DNA of 64,000 nt from Gammaproteobacteria bacterium (GTDB lineage Bacteria > Pseudomonadota > Gammaproteobacteria > Ga0077536), in the NCBI GenBank assembly GCA_024234975.1, contig JACKNH010000004.1:62001-126000 (forward strand), given 5' to 3'. The position numbers and the translations under genes were made by a program. Positions within the stretch are counted from its first letter, which is position 1; every line of letters starts with the position of its first letter. Below the pieces are notes generated by a model. It was not told where the DNA came from. It did not search any database and was given only the letters and a program-made list of their open reading frames with translations. This document shows, piece after piece, positions 59,952 through 64,000 of this stretch.

Positions 59952-60899
59952 TCAATCAGCGGCGCTGATCAGATCCGGATACGATTGATGGAGGGCAAGT
60001 ATTCTTCGAAAGCGCGCGGGGTCCTTCTTCTGAATAAGCTCGCCTTCGCGCGGGAAATGCCAGTCACCGAGGCGGGATAACAGAAATCGCAAGGCCGCAC
60101 GACGCAGCATCAGCGGCAACATCCGCCATTCGGCATCATTCAAGGTTCGCCGCGCCTGGTAGTTTGACAGCAGTTCACCGCAGCGCTCGGTATGCCAGGC
60201 ATCGTGGTCATCGAAGCACCAGTCATTGATAGTGACGGCGAGGTCATACAGGTAACTGCCGCTGCACGCATAGTAGAAGTCCAGAATTCCGCTGAGGACG
60301 TGGCCGGAAAACAGCACGTTGTCGCGGAACAGATCGGCATGCAGTATCCCGCACGGCAAAACGCTGTCATCGATTGCCGCCTGCAGTTCCACTTCACGTT
60401 GCAGCGCTGTGAATTCATCGCGTGCCAGCACCGGGCGTAGTCGTTCGATCTGCATTGCACGCCACTGCACGCCACGCGGATCGTTTCGTTGATACTTTTC
60501 GCCAGCACCACTGAGGTGAATGCGGCTGAGGTAGTCACCGACTTGTGCGAGTTGCGCGGCACCCGGTGTTTCCACCGCCGCGCCATGCAAGCGCCGGACA
60601 ACAATGGCGGGTCGGCCGTTCAATGTCCGCAGGAATCGACCATTGCGATCGGGATACGGCGCCGGGCTGGGTACATCGTGCGCGGCCAGGTGATCCATGA
60701 CGCCGATGAAGAACGGCAGATCTTCGGCCGGCGTCGACTCGAACAATGTCAGTACATATTCACCGGCGGTGGTGGATACAAAATAGTTCGTATTCTCCAC
60801 GCCGGAGGTGGTGCCACGCATGCCGGTCAACGCGCCAAGATCATAGTCGCGCAGAAATGCGCTCAGTTCATCGGTGGAAACTGTCGTGAAAACGGACAT
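59952..60899 (-). CDS. thrB: homoserine kinase (ThrB, choline-kinase-like)
   Basis: A 315-residue homoserine kinase of the APH-like fold. SGVENTNYFVSTTAGEYVLT is the nucleotide loop, and GILHADLFRDNVLFSGHVLS with ILDFYYACSGSYLYDLAVTI gives the catalytic HxDxxxxN and DF(Y) motifs. It converts homoserine to its phosphate for threonine synthesis. It follows the DUF2782 gene by 9 bases on the minus strand, and ends 8 bases from ptsI (convergent). Confidence 0.95.
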   Translation of the reverse strand: MSVFTTVSTDELSAFLRDYDLGALTGMRGTTSGVENTNYFVSTTAGEYVLTLFESTPAEDLPFFIGVMDHLAAHDVPSPAPYPDRNGRFLRTLNGRPAIVVRRLHGAAVETPGAAQLAQVGDYLSRIHLSGAGEKYQRNDPRGVQWRAMQIERLRPVLARDEFTALQREVELQAAIDDSVLPCGILHADLFRDNVLFSGHVLSGILDFYYACSGSYLYDLAVTINDWCFDDHDAWHTERCGELLSNYQARRTLNDAEWRMLPLMLRRAALRFLLSRLGDWHFPREGELIQKKDPARFRRILALHQSYPDLISAAD

Positions 60900-60908
60900 G
60901 TGAGCGAT

Positions 60909-61280
60909 TCAATTATTCAACAGCTGCAGCCAGCCCGGGACATGCGCGGCGTCGTAGTCGGGGGAAGCCTGGAAGTCGAGGTGGCCGTCACCATCTGAAT
61001 CGACGAGGTAGAACGGCGGACCGTTATCAGGTTGCACGAACGCCATGTAATAGTGGCCGTTGATTCGGTACTCAGCGACGGTTTCGTGATCGCGCCGCAG
61101 TTGCGTGATGACTGGCGGCGGTAGCACACGCTGCACCGGTACTGGCGGTGGAGGCGCTTCCGGAAAGTCATCAGCTTGCATGTCCTGACCACGCGCCACG
61201 GTAGCGACTAACAGCAACATCGCAAGCTGCGATGCCGGCAGTCCAACGGACGGGCGTGGCTGACGAGGGGATGTGCTCAT
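60909..61280 (-). CDS. DUF2782 family protein
   Basis: A 123-residue exported protein of DUF2782. A signal peptide (about residues 15-31, ending VARG) is followed by a Pro-rich stretch (EAPPPPVPV) and the family block VAEYRINGHYYMAFVQPDNG with YLVDSDGDGHLD, which resembles a lipid/Ca-binding loop. Function unknown. It is the usual partner between polA and thrB in gammaproteobacteria; here thrB is downstream on the same strand and polA is divergent. Confidence 0.9.
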   Translation of the reverse strand: MSTSPRQPRPSVGLPASQLAMLLLVATVARGQDMQADDFPEAPPPPVPVQRVLPPPVITQLRRDHETVAEYRINGHYYMAFVQPDNGPPFYLVDSDGDGHLDFQASPDYDAAHVPGWLQLLNN

Positions 61281-61416
61281 GGGTGCGTTATCGGGTGATT
61301 CAGCTGATAGCCGCAGGCCAGCCGAACGTCTTGTCTGCGATTACCGCCGCCAGTGAATGAGTTGGCGGCATCTACCAGTGCATTATTGAAATCGAAGCAA
61401 TAGTATATCACACGCT

Positions 61417-64000
61417 ATGAGCGCCAAATCCGAAGATCTGCTGGTTCTGGTTGATGGTTCGTCGTACCTGTACCGCGCGTTCCATGCGTTGCCGATGTTG
61501 CAGAATGCGAGCAAGGAACACACCGGAGCAGTCTACGGCGTGGTCGCGATGTTGCGTAGGTTGCTGGATAAATATCAGCCGACAACCTGTGCCGTCGTCT
61601 TCGACGCCAAGGGCAAAACCTTTCGCGACGATCTCTATCCGCAATACAAGGCCAACCGACCGCCGATGCCGGACGAGCTGCGGTCGCAGATAGCGCCGCT
61701 GCACGAAATCATCCAGGCCATGGGTCTGCCATTGCTCGTCGTCGACGGCGTCGAGGCCGATGACGTCATCGGTACGCTGGCCCGGCAGGCCTCGGCGCAA
61801 GGACGTGCGGTGTTGATTTCGACCGGCGACAAGGACCTCGCGCAACTCGTTGACCAGCATGTCACGCTGGTCAACACGATGGATGACACCATGCTCGACG
61901 AAGCCGGGGTTCTGGCCAAGTTCGGTGTGAAGCCGGAGCAGATTGTCGACTACCTGGCCTTGGTTGGTGACAGCGTCGACAACATACCCGGTGTCCCCAA
62001 GGTCGGACCGAAGACCGCGGCCAAATGGCTGCAGGAGTATGGCACCCTCGACGAGATCATCGCCCATGCCGGTGATATCACCGGCAAGATCGGCGACAAC
62101 CTGCGGAACAGCCTTGCGCAGTTGCCGTTGTCGCGTGAGCTGGCGACGATCGTGGTCAACCTCCAGTTGCCGGTCGTTCCGGATCAGCTGCAGCTGGAGT
62201 CTGCGGATAACGCCAGGCTGCAGCAGCTATTCGCGCGCATGGAATTCAAGACCTGGCTGAAGGACCTGCTGACGACGAATGAACAAAGCGACAATACGGA
62301 GGAATCAGCACCGACTCAGGCGCCGAGCTACGACGTCGTACTGACTGTGGCAGCGCTTGAAGATTGGGTCGCGCGGCTCAAACAAGCCGAAGTTTTCGTG
62401 ATCGACACCGAGACCACCAGTCTGAAATATATGCAGGCGCGTGTGGTCGGGGTTTCAGTTGCGGCCACTGCCGGCGAGGCAGCCTATATACCGTTCGGTC
62501 ATGTCTATCCCGGCGCACCGGATCAACTCAGCGAGCAAACCGTACTGGATGCATTGCGCCCGTTACTGGAAAGCGAACAACACGGCAAAATCGGTCACAA
62601 CCTGAAATACGACATGAGCGTGTTGCTCAATCATGGCATCGAACTGCGTGGCATTGCTCATGACACGATGCTTGAATCCTATGTCGTCGATGCTGCAGCC
62701 AACCGGCACGACATGGATACGCTGGCGTTGAAATATCTGTCGCGCAAGACGATTCACTATGAGGATGTCGCCGGGCGTGGCGCAAAGCAAATCACCTTTG
62801 ACCAGGTGGCGTTGGAACAGGCCGGGCCGTATGCCGCTGAAGATGCGGAAGTCACCTTGGCGTTGCACGAGACGCTATGGCCGAAAGTGCAGGCCGAACC
62901 GGGCTTGCGCGAGTTGTACACGAAGATTGAATTGCCGTTGATTCCGGTGCTGTCACGCATCGAGCGCTATGGCGTATTGATCGATCGCGAAATGCTTGCG
63001 CACCAGGGTCACGAACTCGGCAAGCGGTTGTACGAGATCGAGCAGCATGCCTACGAGGCAGCGGGACAGAAATTCAATCTGGCCTCGCCCAAACAGATCC
63101 AGTCGATATTGTTTGATCAGCTCGGCTTACCGGTCACCGAGCGCACGGCCAAGGGACAGCCTTCCACTGCGGAATCAGTACTGGAGCAACTGGCCGAGGA
63201 ATATCCGCTGCCGCGATTGATTCTCGAATACCGGAGCATCAGCAAACTCAAATCGACATACGTCGACAAGCTCCCGGAGGACATAGATCCGGCCACCGGG
63301 CGCGTCCACACCAGCTATCATCAGGCGGTTGCCGCCACCGGGCGACTGTCGTCCTCGGACCCGAACCTGCAGAATATTCCGGTGCGCACGGCAGAAGGTC
63401 GTCGCATCCGCAAAGCGTTTGTCGCGCCCGCGGGGTGCAAGCTGTTGTCGGCGGACTATTCACAGATTGAACTGCGCATCATGGCGCATCTGTCCGGCGA
63501 TGCAGGTCTGCTGGAGGCATTCGCCAGCGGGCGGGATGTGCACCGGGCGACCGCGGCCGAAGTGTTCGGTGCGGCAGAGGATGACGTGACGGCCGACCAG
63601 CGGCGCGCCGCCAAGGCAATCAATTTCGGTTTGATCTATGGAATGTCGGCCTTCGGCCTGGCCCGGCAGCTGGGCATCGACAGGACTTCCGCGCAGAGCT
63701 ACGTGGATCTGTATTTCGCCCGTTACCCAGGGGTCAAGGCGTTCATGGACCAGACCCGTGACCAGGCCCGCGAGGCGGGTTATGTCGAAACCGTGTTCAA
63801 TAGGCGGCTGTATCTGCCGGAGATCCGGGCGGCCAACGCCCAGCGACGGCAATACGCCGAACGTACCGCCATCAATGCGCCGATGCAGGGTACCGCTGCG
63901 GACATCATCAAGCGGGCGATGATAGCGGTCGATAGTTACCTGCAAGACAGTGGTGCGCGGGCACATATCATCATGCAGGTCCACGACGAACTGGTGCTGG
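61417..64000 (+). CDS. polA: DNA polymerase I (5' part, runs off the window)
   Basis: Open from ATG 61417 to the right edge, 861 codons of a roughly 910-residue protein. The 5' nuclease domain has LLVLVDGSSYLYRAFHALP, VVFDAKGKTFRDDLYPQYKA and GVPKVGPKTAAKWL; a 3'-5' exonuclease follows with FVIDTETTSLKYMQ (the DxE pair kept, so proofreading is likely intact), GKIGHNLKYDMSVLL and YAAEDAEVTL. The polymerase has DPNLQNIPVRTAEGRRIR, motif A LLSADYSQIELRIMAHLSGD, motif B RRAAKAINFGLIYGM and motif C QVHDELVL, which is cut by the edge. It is divergent from the DUF2782 gene across 136 bases. Confidence 0.98.
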   Translation, partial: MSAKSEDLLVLVDGSSYLYRAFHALPMLQNASKEHTGAVYGVVAMLRRLLDKYQPTTCAVVFDAKGKTFRDDLYPQYKANRPPMPDELRSQIAPLHEIIQAMGLPLLVVDGVEADDVIGTLARQASAQGRAVLISTGDKDLAQLVDQHVTLVNTMDDTMLDEAGVLAKFGVKPEQIVDYLALVGDSVDNIPGVPKVGPKTAAKWLQEYGTLDEIIAHAGDITGKIGDNLRNSLAQLPLSRELATIVVNLQLPVVPDQLQLESADNARLQQLFARMEFKTWLKDLLTTNEQSDNTEESAPTQAPSYDVVLTVAALEDWVARLKQAEVFVIDTETTSLKYMQARVVGVSVAATAGEAAYIPFGHVYPGAPDQLSEQTVLDALRPLLESEQHGKIGHNLKYDMSVLLNHGIELRGIAHDTMLESYVVDAAANRHDMDTLALKYLSRKTIHYEDVAGRGAKQITFDQVALEQAGPYAAEDAEVTLALHETLWPKVQAEPGLRELYTKIELPLIPVLSRIERYGVLIDREMLAHQGHELGKRLYEIEQHAYEAAGQKFNLASPKQIQSILFDQLGLPVTERTAKGQPSTAESVLEQLAEEYPLPRLILEYRSISKLKSTYVDKLPEDIDPATGRVHTSYHQAVAATGRLSSSDPNLQNIPVRTAEGRRIRKAFVAPAGCKLLSADYSQIELRIMAHLSGDAGLLEAFASGRDVHRATAAEVFGAAEDDVTADQRRAAKAINFGLIYGMSAFGLARQLGIDRTSAQSYVDLYFARYPGVKAFMDQTRDQAREAGYVETVFNRRLYLPEIRAANAQRRQYAERTAINAPMQGTAADIIKRAMIAVDSYLQDSGARAHIIMQVHDELVL

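Overview
The window is a chromosomal segment of a GC-rich Gammaproteobacterium. The strongest evidence is gene order: yebC-ruvC-ruvA-ruvB-ybgC-tolQ-tolR-tolA-tolB-pal-cpoB-queE-queC, then murU/kdsC-lptC-lptA-lptB-rpoN-hpf-rapZ-ptsH-ptsI, then thrB-DUF2782 divergent from polA. These blocks are typical of Pseudomonas/Xanthomonas-type gammaproteobacteria. A PPi-dependent phosphofructokinase beside a membrane H+-pyrophosphatase, orphan soxYZ and a YeeE/YedE transporter argue against an enteric species and suggest a little-studied free-living lineage. I cannot name the species.

Layout. 1-4.6 kb: end of an unidentified gene, a DUF1697 protein, then two exported proteins (M28-like peptidase, beta-helix protein). 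4.6-9.1 kb: a perfect 29-bp inverted repeat, then a minus-strand ECF42 sigma factor operon with two YCII proteins, two VOC proteins, a DUF1428 and an SRPBCC protein. 9.3-13.2 kb: GFA protein, an encapsulated-ferritin-type protein without encapsulin, a VanY-like peptidase, a putative serine hydrolase, two small membrane proteins and a GNAT. 13.2-17.1 kb: dispersed repeat copy 1, hppA and pfp. 17.2-24.6 kb: BepA-like protease, soxYZ, a small membrane protein, an S33-like hydrolase coupled to an ABC exporter, and a REC-GGDEF protein. 24.9-28 kb: a multi-PAS kinase with a coupled response regulator, then repeat copy 2. 28.1-31.2 kb: a four-gene exported redox operon (rhodanese, di-heme peroxidase, metallophosphoesterase, cytochrome c) preceded by two perfect small palindromes. 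31.5-35.5 kb: kinase, REC-HDOD and REC/degenerate HD-GYP operon. 35.7-41.2 kb: tRNA-Lys, YeeE/YedE, FmdB-type zinc ribbon, aspS, and nrtR-nadA with likely NrtR operators. 41.3-64 kb: the housekeeping blocks listed above.

How the genes work together. The right half is core biology: Holliday-junction resolution (RuvABC), outer-membrane constriction (Tol-Pal), queuosine precursor synthesis, LPS inner-core supply and transport (KdsC, LptABC), sigma-54, ribosome hibernation and a PTS phosphorelay without a local EIIA. The left half is accessory signalling and stress functions. Very tight packing with 4-bp start/stop overlaps (ATGA, GTGA, TTGA) recurs throughout and helped decide many starts.

The places most worth following up are the orphan EncFtn protein at 9.8 kb, the exported redox operon with palindromic operator at 28.1-31.3 kb, the ECF42 operon, and the kinase/HDOD/degenerate HD-GYP trio. 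Assignments rest on reading the translated sequences; no database search or structure prediction was run.
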